NCBI RefSeq assembly: GCF_004359215.1
Contig: NC_090613.1
Span: forward strand, 1,718,408-1,729,690
Direction: 5' to 3'
DNA: 11,283 nt
From: Bremia lactucae
Lineage: Eukaryota; Oomycota; Peronosporomycetes; Peronosporales; Peronosporaceae
In this document: positions 1 through 7,037 of the stretch, piece by piece
How positions within the stretch are numbered: the stretch's first letter is position 1
How the letters are laid out: each line of letters opens with the position of its first letter
Program-made: the position numbers and the translations under genes
Notes under the pieces: model-generated
Told to the model about the DNA's origin: nothing
Databases searched by the model: none
The model's input: the letters and a program-made list of their open reading frames with translations, nothing else

Positions 1-109
1 ACATTGCGAATGAACGCACTCCAAGCTTGCATAAGCGAGACTTTATCTCGCTTATTATTGCCACTAAACCATCGATGCTTAAGAAAAGCATCGAGATAGA
101 AATCTTCCT
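1..109. repeat. Inverted repeat arm, partner 8350-8458
   Basis: The complement of 1-109 aligns without gaps to 8350-8458 with ten differences. It links elements A and C as members of one family lying in opposite orientations about 8.2 kb apart. Three of the ten differences fall in the loop or closing base of the hairpin at 72-94. Confidence 0.9.
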
Positions 110-737
110 CAGCGCGAAAGTTCTTCGCGCTGGGATCAAGGCCATGTAGCTTTGTCGCAATAAATAAGGGATTATTATTGTGAGGAGTAGTTTCTCCAGA
201 TAAGCTATTGATAAGCCGTTCTGGCAAAAGGAACGGTTTCTTTTCAGGAGCGAGATGAGACACTTTACTGTCTTCACTCCCCTGAATGGTACCCACTGAA
301 GTAGGGGTACCACAAGAACTTTTCTTACGATGGCTTACGCCATCGTCGTCACCTTGCACAGAAACACGTGCAGGTGACAGTATGGGAGATCGTACGGGCG
401 ATGATGGATCATTCTCATCGTCGGATCCAAATAGACTGTTTACTCGTCTATCAGAATGAGCCCTCTTCTTCGAAGGCTCATTGTCAGCCGCCTGACGTAC
501 ATCAGGCGACTGTTCCATTCTCCCCGAGTCGGCCATTTCATCCGACTCGCATTCGTAGTCGACCTCCAAAGAGAGGTCGTATTCACGTGGTGAATCACCA
601 CGTGCACTCGCAACATAAAGTGTTTTGCAAGTGGAAGATGCTACGGCAGACGTTCCGTCTGCCTTAAGAGATAACAGTGCGTCACCCGCGGCTGCACGAA
701 CCGCAGCCGAAGGCGCAGCACTATCGTCACCCCGCAT
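1..737 (-). CDS. Antisense ORF (aORF) copy A, unknown function, partial at its 3' end
   Basis: Reading the minus strand from ATG at 737-735 gives 245 uninterrupted codons that run off the window edge. The N-terminal ~190 residues are low-complexity, rich in Ser, Ala, Asp and Glu, with Ser-Pro pairs and basic clusters near residues 89-98 (SKKRAHSDRR) and 137-139 (RKK) that could be nuclear localisation signals. From about residue 190 the sequence looks folded, with aromatic and basic motifs such as EDFYLDAFLKHRWFSG and MQAWSAFIRNV. The last 109 nt match 8350-8458 on the other strand at 99/109, in the same frame. The start is chosen because it is the first ATG after an in-frame TAA and lies 34 nt below an oomycete-type promoter. 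The gene points away from the polypurine tract and LTR at 861-1336, so it is antisense to its host element. I do not recognise the family. Coding status is fairly sure; function is unknown. Confidence 0.75.
   Translation of the reverse strand, partial: MRGDDSAAPSAAVRAAAGDALLSLKADGTSAVASSTCKTLYVASARGDSPREYDLSLEVDYECESDEMADSGRMEQSPDVRQAADNEPSKKRAHSDRRVNSLFGSDDENDPSSPVRSPILSPARVSVQGDDDGVSHRKKSSCGTPTSVGTIQGSEDSKVSHLAPEKKPFLLPERLINSLSGETTPHNNNPLFIATKLHGLDPSAKNFRAEEDFYLDAFLKHRWFSGNNKRDKVSLMQAWSAFIRN
31..132. other. Three consecutive long hairpins inside the aORF
   Basis: Perfect stems: 31-40/46-55 (10 bp), 72-80/86-94 (9 bp) and 110-118/124-132 (9 bp), each with a 5-nt loop and spaced about 40 nt apart. 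All lie within protein-coding sequence. Confidence 0.85.
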
Positions 738-860
738 GAGTTGATTCTTCAGGCGATGGAAATTTTAAAATGATGGTTCTGACCAATCAACATCGTTTTT
801 TAAATTAAGTGGTCACATAGCGACCACTCCATCCAATGACAGTCAGAGTGATTGTCGTTT
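738..860. other. Spacer between aORF start and polypurine tract
   Basis: This non-coding gap holds the aORF promoter and 5' UTR. It also has an inverted repeat, GTGGTC (811-816) with GACCAC (824-829), and an imperfect one around 839-857. In element orientation it is the last internal segment before the 3' LTR. Confidence 0.5.
758..773 (-). promoter_or_regulatory. Oomycete-type Inr+FPR core promoter for the aORF
   Basis: The minus strand reads TCATTTTAAAATTTCC. This fits, without mismatch, the oomycete initiator TCAYTYY followed by one base and the flanking promoter region MAWTTTNC (consensus recalled from the literature). The expected start at the A of TCA is position 771, giving a 34-nt 5' UTR before the ATG at 737, a normal length for oomycete genes. 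A CCAAT sequence (plus strand 783-787) lies just upstream. No match to the downstream DPEP element was found. Confidence 0.65.
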
Positions 861-870
861 AAGGGAGGGG
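861..870 (+). other. Polypurine tract of element A
   Basis: AAGGGAGGGG is followed by TGA and then the LTR start TGTAACGGGG. A purine run directly before an LTR primes plus-strand DNA synthesis in LTR retroelements. It fixes element A as plus-oriented, with 1-860 as its 3' internal end, and so shows that the ORF at 737-1 is antisense to the element. Confidence 0.75.
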
Positions 871-934
871 TGATGTAACGGGGTGTATCGTTACATGAAA
901 TTAATACTTAAAGGCTGTTTTTTTCTTAATTAAT

Positions 935-1035
935 ATATTATCTAAAAGGTAGATAATATTCGCAGGATATTACTTTATATAGTAATATTCAGAATTCTTA
1001 TCCATAAATAGGTATAGACCATTATACCTATTTAT
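935..1035. other. Three consecutive hairpins in LTR U3
   Basis: Perfect stems are 935-944/950-959 (10 bp), 967-974/981-988 (8 bp) and 1004-1016/1023-1035 (13 bp, 6-nt loop). A longer-range 11-bp pairing joins 992-1002 with 1092-1102. The region is AT-rich, which raises chance pairing, but a 13-bp stem is well beyond expectation. Confidence 0.75.
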
Positions 1036-1234
1036 TCCGCAGACTAATCAGCTGTAGGAGTAATCAAAGAGAGAGTTACAGATAAGATAGAGATAAGAAT
1101 TCATTTGCATGTTTAGTATTAGATTATAATTGAGTTAGCATTTACAAAGATAGAACAAGAGACACTTAATTATATTTAATACAGTATTCATTTTACCCTC
1201 TTAAGCTAGTTACCTTAAGAGAAGATTTCTTCTG

Positions 1235-1320
1235 CACGTACTAGTGTACGTGAAATAACGTAGGGCACCACTCGCAACTGAAGCAGTGCGAAGTGGACTT
1301 GTACTGAAGCAGTACAAGTC
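1235..1320. other. Hairpin cluster in LTR R-U5
   Basis: Three adjacent stems are present: 1235-1241/1246-1252 (7 bp, 4-nt loop); 1268-1280 with 1284-1296 (12 pairs with single bulges at 1277 and 1291); and 1296-1305/1311-1320 (10 bp, 5-nt loop). If the transcript starts near 1190, all three lie in the 5' end of the genomic RNA, where retroelements often keep packaging or priming structures. Confidence 0.7.
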
Positions 1321-1336
1321 GAAGTGTCCCGTTACA

Positions 1337-1424
1337 GGAGCTTTCCAGCCCTCAAGAAGGCTATCACGCATTTCTTGAACGGTGAACTCATTTGAGTGAC
1401 CTTGAATGAAGAGCAATCGAAAGA
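1337..1424 (+). other. Leader between LTR and gag
   Basis: This untranslated stretch precedes the gag ATG. It contains an inverted repeat, TCAAGAA with TTCTTGA, around 1352-1378 and a smaller one near 1380-1402. No TGG-starting primer binding site follows the LTR end, so the junction may have been altered or the LTR may belong only to element A. Confidence 0.4.
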
Positions 1425-2622
1425 ATGAGTTCGGTCGTAGGCGGACAAGCCGTTGGCGCCATGCGGTAGGCTCTGGAAAGAGATGAACAGCATGCGGCCG
1501 AAGCCGAATTCATACAACACGAACTCGACGCGGCCCCAGAGAAAGTAGCCTTGCTGGTTAAACAAGGCTCTCAACATGCCGAGGTGATGAGAGAACAGGG
1601 TGTGGTCAACAATTGGAACTGCTGAGACAGCAGCATGTAAATGCTGCTAATGGGCCGACGCTTCCGCGTCGACTCGAAAGCTTGAAGATCGAAATCTCTA
1701 AGTTTAAGGCAGTCGAAGGCGGCTCCCTTTTGAGATGGTTCGTCGAATTAGACGACACCATAGAAGCTCGCCGTATCAGTGATGATGTGACGAAAGTGAA
1801 GTTTGGCATGTCTAACTTAGCCGGCCGTGCCAAATCTTAGGCCTTGGGGCTCAAGCTTCACGACCCATTAGTCTTTGGGTCGTGTGAGGTCTTTAAGACC
1901 CGGCTCAGACAAACATTTGAGCCGCCACATGCCGAATTCAGGGCTCGAGCCAAGCTCCTGGATTTGAAGCAAAGCAAGCGTGACATTGACGCTTATGCCC
2001 GACATACACGATACCTGGTCAGTTGTATCGTGACTCATCCAATTGATGAACAAACACAGGTAACTGTTTTTATTAAAGATTTGCAGACGGGCCTGTTAAG
2101 ACCCACCTGTTCCGGCTAGAATTAGAGTCGCTAGACCAAGCGATCTCTATAGCGGAACAGGAAGACTTTAGCCTGAAACACGCTTTTGTCTTCTCTGGTG
2201 CTTATTGACCTCCGAGACGACAAGAAAACGGAGATCCAGAACCCATGGATCTCTCGTACGTAGAGAGCGAGAAACCTCGCTCGTCGAGTTTCAAACGATT
2301 ACAAAAATAGAATTGCTGTCAAAATACGGGCCACTACGCCTATGAGTGTAGTGCCCCACGGCTAGTGCCTAAAAACACTGAGATAAAAGACCGACCTCTC
2401 GCTAGGAATAGCGGAGAATGCGGATCCGATGCTGTCAACGGCGAGGCGGATCGTCAAAAATTACGGTCGGGGTCAGTAGGTGCGGAGCACCCTACTTATC
2501 CAGCAACGTCAAAAGAATTTGCAGGCCTTTTGATGAAAGTTGCTTCTCACTCACAAATATTGTATGTAAATGCCCCAGAAGATGTAGTTAACCTCATCAC
2601 CCTGAAAAAAAGTGTCAAATAA
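1425..2622 (+). pseudogene. gag: Ty3/Gypsy gag, broken
   Basis: The Gag polyprotein forms the retrotransposon capsid and binds RNA. Reading starts at ATG 1425 with a charged, probably helical N-terminus (EQHAAEAEFIQHELDAA), then shifts frame near 1600-1613 into the capsid region, with FVELDD and MSNLAGRAK typical of oomycete Gypsy Gag, and FEPPHAEFRARAKLLDLK. It shifts again near 2095 to FRLELESLDQAISIAEQEDF and a CCHC-type zinc knuckle (CQNTGHYAYEC). TAG stops lie at 1467-1469 and 1838-1840 (probably an old Trp codon), TGA at 2206-2208 and TAG at 2308-2310; the last falls where the first zinc Cys belongs. The frame closes at TAA 2620-2622 after a run of A. The original start and order are clear; the copy is dead. 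Confidence 0.85.
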
Positions 2623-3043
2623 GTTGCCACTTACGTCCCTAGTCGGTTGTGGGGCTTCGAACAATTTTATTCGACGACAATTGCAAGACTATCGCAGGCT
2701 CAAGTTCGTTGAGCGCGATATCCCTCTAGCGGGGATGAGAGTGCGTCTAGCAACAGGCGCATCTGTAACGTTAAAGAAACGTGTCGTTGGTATCCAATAC
2801 ACGTTAAAGAGTAAACAGTACGATGATGATTTCATCGTACTTGATTTGGATGACAAATTTGATGTCATCCTTGAATTACCATGGCTCAGAAAGTACGAGC
2901 CATGTATATATTGCCAGCATCAAGCCATGACGAGGCCTGTCTCTTGTTCATCAGATAGCGAACAGATGAACGTCTTGGAGCGTCCACATGCATGTGGATG
3001 CCCTACGAGTGAGTCGATGGCCTCACTTGTGGGTCGGTCGTGA
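2612..3043 (+). pseudogene. Retropepsin-like aspartic protease, catalytic Asp lost
   Basis: This follows gag in another frame, with the shift in the poly-A run near 2604-2613, as gag-pol protease does. Visible family features are the active-site strand LVxCGASNNFI, the run RLATGASVT, the core DDDFIVLDLDDKFDVI and the closing LPWLR. The catalytic Asp before CGAS is Gly here (GGT at 2645-2647, residue 12), and the Gly usual in ILGLPW is Glu (residue 88). It would not cut Gag-Pol. The reading frame is otherwise open for 143 codons, so these may be recent point changes. Confidence 0.8.
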
Positions 3044-3300
3044 GCATGACTGCACAAGACCTCAGTGTGAATACCCCCAACACTGTGCACAAGCACAGGC
3101 AGCGTCGAAGTTCGACCACTCAAATATGTTGCGTGGTACGAAACAAGGATGCTTGCTTAAAGCAACATCCAAGAAATTTGAAACGCCTGTCTATAAAGAC
3201 AGTGCAAAAGTCTTAGATCGACTGGAGAGTCGATCCGATCGTAGAGGCTATCGCTGTGGTAGCGCAACCACAGCTGGGATTCCGCCCCAAATAAAATCTG
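3044..3300 (+). pseudogene. Protease-RT linker remnant of element B
   Basis: Sequence downstream of the protease continues in shifted frames (for example TAQDLSV near 3048-3068 and KKFETPVYKDSAK near 3174-3212), in line with the low-complexity linker before RT in this group. It stops looking like plus-strand pol near 3300, where an inverted integrase fragment begins. An 8-bp hairpin sits at 3253-3274. Confidence 0.5.
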
Positions 3301-3625
3301 TGGGAATAAGAATGTATTCTTACGGCCCAGACGCCCACTAGATGGCGCATCATGGAGCTCGTGAAGAATCTTTAACTTGAGATCTATATCATGAGGGACA
3401 TCGATTCCCAAGGGATCACAAGGTGCAGCTAAATGCCATAACATGCCATCGCTATAGCTAAAGCGACTTAGCTAAGCCTTCAGGTGCGACGGAAGGGAGA
3501 CCTTTCGTCTACCGAAGTGATTTAACAGCATGCGACAATGTTCGTCCTGAATATAGCTTTCCTTTATCTCGGAGGCCAACGAGGTCGTCACGTGGTAGAC
3601 CTTTAATGGCTACTAACGTTGACAA
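3300..3625 (-). pseudogene. RNase H-integrase linker and integrase N-terminus, inverted fragment
   Basis: On the minus strand this reads LLWHLxxPCDPLGIDV-type text (3444 downwards), then VPHDIDLKLKILHELHDAPSS and GRLGRKNTF, the start of the H2C2 zinc domain of Gypsy integrase. The two Cys ligands and the catalytic core are missing: homology ends near 3300 where plus-strand element B sequence meets it. 3325-3620 is a direct repeat of 6223-6520, at a visually estimated ~80% identity, so the window holds two copies of this piece in the same orientation. Confidence 0.75.
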
Positions 3626-3638
3626 CTAAACTTGTTCC

Positions 3639-4110
3639 TTACACTCTCCTTGTGTCTTGCCTCGAAGCCTGGTCTGCGCGATAATGCGTCAGCCAAGACA
3701 TTCGACTTACCCGGCTTGTATTTAAGTTTGGGTTTAATTCAGAGAAGAATGTTAGCCATCTTGCCATTCTAGGTGAGAGGTGCGGTGAGTTTATTGCGAT
3801 CCGCAGTGATGCATGATCCGTATAAGCCACAAACGGCTCGGTGCCCAATAGTACATGCGAAAACTTTACAAGAGCATATTTTGTTTAAAGTAGCTCCTTG
3901 CCATAAACAGGGTAAATCAGTTCCGCGGCTTTCAAAAGCCGGGACTAATAAGAAATGCTACGGTCAGCGCCGTCGTCATCCTTTTGCATGAGCGCGCTGC
4001 CGATTGCAAGACTACTTGCATCGCAGACGACGCTAAAGGACTTATCCGCGTCTGGCAATACCAAGACTGTTGTCTCAACAAGAGATTGCTTCACTGATGT
4101 GACCGCATTT
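3639..4110 (-). pseudogene. RNase H domain, minus-strand copy
   Basis: RNase H removes RNA from the RNA-DNA hybrid during reverse transcription. Minus-strand text includes SFSVVCDASSLAIGSALMQ, with the first catalytic Asp in CDAS, and after a frame break PFVAYTDHASLRIAINSPH and RMARWLTFF. The tail towards VLADALSRR is frameshifted. Order and spacing match the RNase H of the plus-strand copy at 5480-5900, which it pairs with as a long inverted repeat of roughly 85% identity. Confidence 0.8.
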
Positions 4111-4640
4111 ACTTGCTCCTTTGACCAAGCCCATTTTGCATCCCTTTTGTGGAGGTCAGATAATGGTTTAGTTTGCTCAGCATATTTCTTGCTATACTTA
4201 TGCAAGTAATTAGCGAGCCCTAGGAATTGGCGCAAATCCTTCACGTTTCGTAAGATTGGTCGTTCCTTTACAGCCTTTGCTCTGTCTGGGTTTGCTCGTA
4301 CACCAGGTGAGACTACGATGCAGCTCAGTACAGGTATCTCGGGGACCTATGACGAACTTTTGCAAGTTAACGTACAATTGAGCGTCACCCAGAGTCTGCA
4401 ACACAGCGTCCAAATGACGCTTGTGCGACTTTAGCTCGCTCAGCCTGTCCTCGACCCTGCTTTGAACGAACACATCGTCAAAGTATTGGGGCGCGTAAGC
4501 ACGGTGCTGACGCACCACGTGAGCCACCACCCGGTTGAATGTCGCTCGTGCTTTTTTCAAATCTCTGGGCATCACAAGCCACTCCCGAAGCATACCGCTT
4601 GGGGTGCTTACAGCTGTTTTGGCTGCATGGGACTTTCTCA
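4111..4640 (-). pseudogene. Reverse transcriptase fingers/palm and thumb fragment, minus strand
   Basis: Reading down the minus strand from 4640: KTAVSTPSGML, EWLVMPRDLKKA, TFNRVVAHVVRQHRAYAP, then the catalytic motif C YFDD (about 4476-4487) and FVQSR. A frame change follows after KFVIG, then the thumb LRQFLGLANYLHKYSKKYAE and PLSDLHKRDAKW. Motif A (LDLKDGYYQ) is absent because the fragment begins abruptly at 4640. It joins RNase H and integrase fragments below it, so 4640 to 3300 is one inverted pol segment set into element B. Confidence 0.85.
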
Positions 4641-5311
4641 TCCACGGCTTACAGCCAGTGGACAATCGTGTGCGCTGCTGTTCCATCGAACTTGGGCGGG
4701 TCCATCCGAATAAGTCTCGGCTGATGCGGCAGGCCGGATAGCATCTCAACAGTCCTGTAAAGAGCCTTGCTCCGAGCCTACTCAACCAGCAGAAAGGGGC
4801 ATCGGGCACGAGATAGAACTCGAACTTGGCACCAAGTATTGTGTGACCAGGCAATGGCCGTTGTCGAAAGAACAAGTCGATTATATCGATGAGTTCTTCG
4901 ACAAGCAAGCCAAGGCGGGACAGTGCGTGAGAGCAAATCGCCTCACTGCAGCTCGATCTTCTGTGTGCGTAAAACCACAGGTGGATGGCGCGTGGTTCAT
5001 GCTTACAAGTAGCTGAACACGGCCACCATTCTGGCGCAAACGCCAATCCCGCAGAAAGTTGTTTTGTTGAACTCCATGAGAAAGTTAACTATCTTTTCCG
5101 CGTTGGATTTGAAGGATGGCTACTATCAGGTCACATGAGAGAGTCCAATGTAGCCAAAACAGCTGTAAGCACCCCAAGCGGTATGCTTTGAGAGTGGCTT
5201 GTGATGCCCAGAGATTTGAAAAACGCACGAGCGACATTCAACCGGGTGGTGGCTCACGTGGTGCGTCAGCACCGTGCCTACGCGCCCCATTACTTTGACG
5301 ATGTATTCGTG
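4467..5311. repeat. Inverted repeat of RT motifs B-C (arms 4467-4639 and 5137-5311)
   Basis: The arms agree at about 163 of 174 positions and face each other across about 500 bp. The relationship continues outward at lower identity through the RNase H copies (3900-4090 against 5458-5650). It comes from two pol fragments in opposite orientation. Confidence 0.85.
4641..4765 (-). pseudogene. Possible gag scrap of another Gypsy family
   Basis: The minus strand reads RTVEMLSGLP and then IRMDPPKFDGTAAHTIVHWL before a stop. The PPKFDG..A..IVHWL pattern resembles the capsid start of a different Gypsy Gag group. It sits between the two oppositely oriented RT fragments, so it may mark the joint of the rearrangement. 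The stretch is short and the family match is from memory. Confidence 0.35.
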
Positions 5312-5312
5312 G
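4765..5312 (+). pseudogene. Reverse transcriptase, plus-strand copy
   Basis: The order is that of Gypsy RT: HEIELELGTKYCVTRQWPL and KEQVDYIDEFF (frame of 4804), a shift near 4920, then KSPHCSSIFCVRK, GGWRVVHAY, TPIP, motif A with its Asp in FSALDLKDGYYQ (about 5098-5130), then a further shift to MRESNVAKTAVSTPSGML (ATG 5135), EWLVMPRDLKNARATFNRVV and motif C YFDD (5291-5302). In-frame stops and at least two frameshifts make it non-functional. The copy ends abruptly after motif C at about 5312 and continues into the thumb after a deletion. 5137-5311 matches the complement of 4467-4639 with about 11 differences. Confidence 0.85.
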
Positions 5313-5925
5313 ATAGCAATTCCTAGGGCTCCCTAAAAATTACTTGCATAAATATAGCAAGAATTATGCGGAGCAAATTAGACCATTATCTGACCTCCTT
5401 AAAAAGGACGCAGAATGGGTTTGGTTAAAAGAACAAGATGATGGATGCGTGCACATCACTAAAGCAATCTCTTGTAGAGGCACCGGTCTTGGCATTGCCA
5501 GACACGGATAAGCCCTTTGGCGTCGGATGTGATGCAAGTAATTTGCAATCGGCAGCGCGCTCATGCAGAAGGATGACGACGGCGTTGACCGCGTCATCTC
5601 TTACCAGTCCGGCTTTTAAAAGCCGCGGAACTGAATTACCCCGTGCATGAGAAAGAGCTACTTTTAATAAAGTATGCTCTTGTCAAGTTTTGTGTCCACG
5701 CACCGAACTATTGTGGTTTATACGGATCACGCATCACTTCGGACCGCAAAAAAACTCACCGCACCTCTCGCCTACAACGGCAAGACGGCTTACATTCTTC
5801 TCTGAATTTAATTTCAAAGTTGAATATAAGCCGGGTAAGTCGAATGTCTAGGCTGACGCTTTATCGCGCAGACCAGTCTCTGAGGTGAGACACCAGGAAA
5901 GGGTGTCTAGTACTAAAGTACAATT
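5313..5925 (+). pseudogene. RT thumb and RNase H, plus-strand copy with internal deletion
   Basis: Directly after motif C comes text of the RT thumb, QFLGLPKNYLHKYSKNYAE and PLSDLLKKDAEW. Compared with the minus-strand copy, roughly 230 bp between motif C and the thumb are missing. RNase H follows in broken frames: AIGSALMQKDDDGVDRVISY (near 5550-5605), VVYTDHASLRTA (near 5714-5750), and the end KS-NVLADALSRR-like tail with several stops near 5830-5885. Homology to this domain stops near 5925 where inverted integrase sequence starts. Confidence 0.8.
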
Positions 5926-6515
5926 TCAGCCGTGTTCGATGTCTTACATGGTGCTAAAAGCACCATTTTGCTCAGTCTGTCTACAAAGACGACGAGCCCC
6001 GTCCGATACTCAAGATCGGGCGGCATGCCAAACAATAAGTCCAGACTTACTGACTTCCAACAATCCGTTGGAATCAGAAGCGGCTACAGTGGCGCACTCT
6101 GGACGGTGCAGGCTTAATGCGCTGACAATGTATGCAAGAGCGAATATAGTTGGCCACCCATCTATATAGGTGTGGCCACCAAAATTCCTCTGACACTCGT
6201 AAGAATGTCTATTCACTGCCCCGATGCTCACTAGATGGCGCATCATGGAGCTCGGGAAGGATCATCAGCTTGAGATCTGTGTCATGAGGAACATAGATTC
6301 TCAAGGGATCACAAGGTGATAGCTGATGCCATAACAGGCCATCGCTCTAGCTAAAACGATTAAGCTTAGCTTTCAGGTGCGACGAAAGGAAAACCTTTCG
6401 TCCACTAAAGTTATCTAACAGCACGCGACAATGGTCGTCCTGACTATAGTTCTCTTTTATCTCAGAGGCCAATGAGCTCGTCACGTGGTATGCCTTCATG
6501 GCTGCCAACATTGAA
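5926..6515 (-). pseudogene. Linker, zinc domain and core start of integrase, inverted
   Basis: On the minus strand from about 6510: MLAAMKAYHVTSSLASEIKE, then a TAG, SDGLLWHQLSPCDPLRIYVP, ILPELHDAPSSEH with both zinc His, a frame change, and SEEFWWPHLYRWVANYIRSC-IHCQRIKP with the two zinc Cys (C-x2-C). The catalytic core begins as LDLLFGMPPDLEYRTGLVVF and VDRLSKMVLLAP, holding the first core Asp (in LDLLFG). It is cut at about 5926, so the second Asp and Glu are missing. Turning this block round would place it correctly behind the plus-strand RNase H that ends at the same point. Confidence 0.85.
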
Positions 6516-6529
6516 GTGCGCTGTCCCTC

Positions 6530-6637
6530 CCGATGATGTTCAGAGCGGTGGCGGAAATGAGCTCAATCGTTATTGAGGCTCATCCTCACTGATACGATCA
6601 GAGAGACGGGTCGTGGGAAGGACTACAAGTGCTACCA
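6530..6637. other. Short unassigned stretch
   Basis: No coding homology was seen. It contains a long imperfect hairpin, near 6555-6585, in which ATGAG and CTCAAT pair with ATTGAG and CTCAT around a CGTT loop with one bulge, and CTGAT/ATCAG just after. Confidence 0.4.
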
Positions 6638-6850
6638 AGTTTAGGCGGGCGCTACTATAGCAGCCACGCTCTACTTACGCACGCCCTTCAGACACAGTGA
6701 GGAAGTGGTTTGACCGTCTTCTCTCACGTGCAGTGAGATAGTTGGTGGGCGCCTAAGCGGCCTCACCCATGCACTAAATATCTAAGTACAAGTGTCGTCA
6801 CGAAAGCGGTAATCCGGCTTCACTCGCGCACTTGTTAACTAGGAAGTCAG
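6638..6850 (-). repeat. LTR-like arm, left, inverted
   Basis: This matches the complement of 7202-7412 over about 210 bp at a visually estimated 70% identity; shared blocks include AGCCACGCTCTACTTA/GGCCACGCTCTACTTA and GGTGGGCGC followed by CCTCACCCA. It looks like the 3' part of an LTR lying in the minus orientation, cut at about 6850. Confidence 0.5.
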
Positions 6851-7037
6851 GCAAGGAGGCAGCTCTCTTATTCCTGGATCATGTATACTGACTACACGGG
6901 ATGCCCGAGTCACTCGGGCTGCGCACAAACAGGACTGGCGTCCGAGGATGGCGGAGTCCGTTAATATAAAGCGGTGTATCACCCGTACGCAACCCTTGTT
7001 TATGGGATACACATAGGTGCATTCACATTAGGAGGGA
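6851..7037. other. Spacer between the two LTR-like arms
   Basis: No gene was recognised. It has a perfect hairpin at 6903-6919 (7 bp, TCA loop). The end, ATTAGGAGGGA at 7027-7037, is purine-rich and could be a polypurine tract for the LTR-like segment that follows. Confidence 0.4.

Larger units (their letters stand above)
874..1336 (+). repeat. LTR of a Ty3/Gypsy element, 463 bp
   Basis: The segment begins TGTAACGGGG and ends CCCGTTACA, giving TG...CA ends inside a 9-bp terminal inverted repeat, and it follows a polypurine tract. An initiator-like TCATTTT at 1188-1194, downstream of an AT-rich stretch, may mark the U3/R boundary. It is the 3' LTR of element A. Because a gag gene starts 89 nt downstream, it may also be the 5' LTR of element B. 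No second copy is in the window, so the borders rest on end motifs alone. Confidence 0.7.
3325..6520. repeat. Direct repeat of the integrase linker (3325-3620 and 6223-6520)
   Basis: Both copies contain ACTAGATGGCGCATCATGGA and CAAGGGATCACAAGGTG and agree along about 300 bp in the same orientation. They are two copies of the pol segment just before the integrase core, both on the minus strand. Confidence 0.85.

Noticed and set aside
368..667. A 99-codon plus-strand frame
   Set aside because: It is a shadow of the minus-strand aORF, which is longer, has a promoter and is conserved in a second copy.
1337..1360. Primer binding site after the LTR
   Set aside because: No TGG-starting match to a tRNA 3' end was seen directly after CCCGTTACA.
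3157..3300. The C-terminal half of the minus-strand integrase frame
   Set aside because: After about 3300 the sequence is plus-strand protease-RT linker of element B, so the minus-strand reading is accidental.
4210..5046. A 278-codon open frame on the minus strand as one protein
   Set aside because: Only its middle (about 4640-4370) is real RT text. The N-terminal half is the complement of the plus-strand RT, and the end after KFVIG is out of frame with the true thumb.
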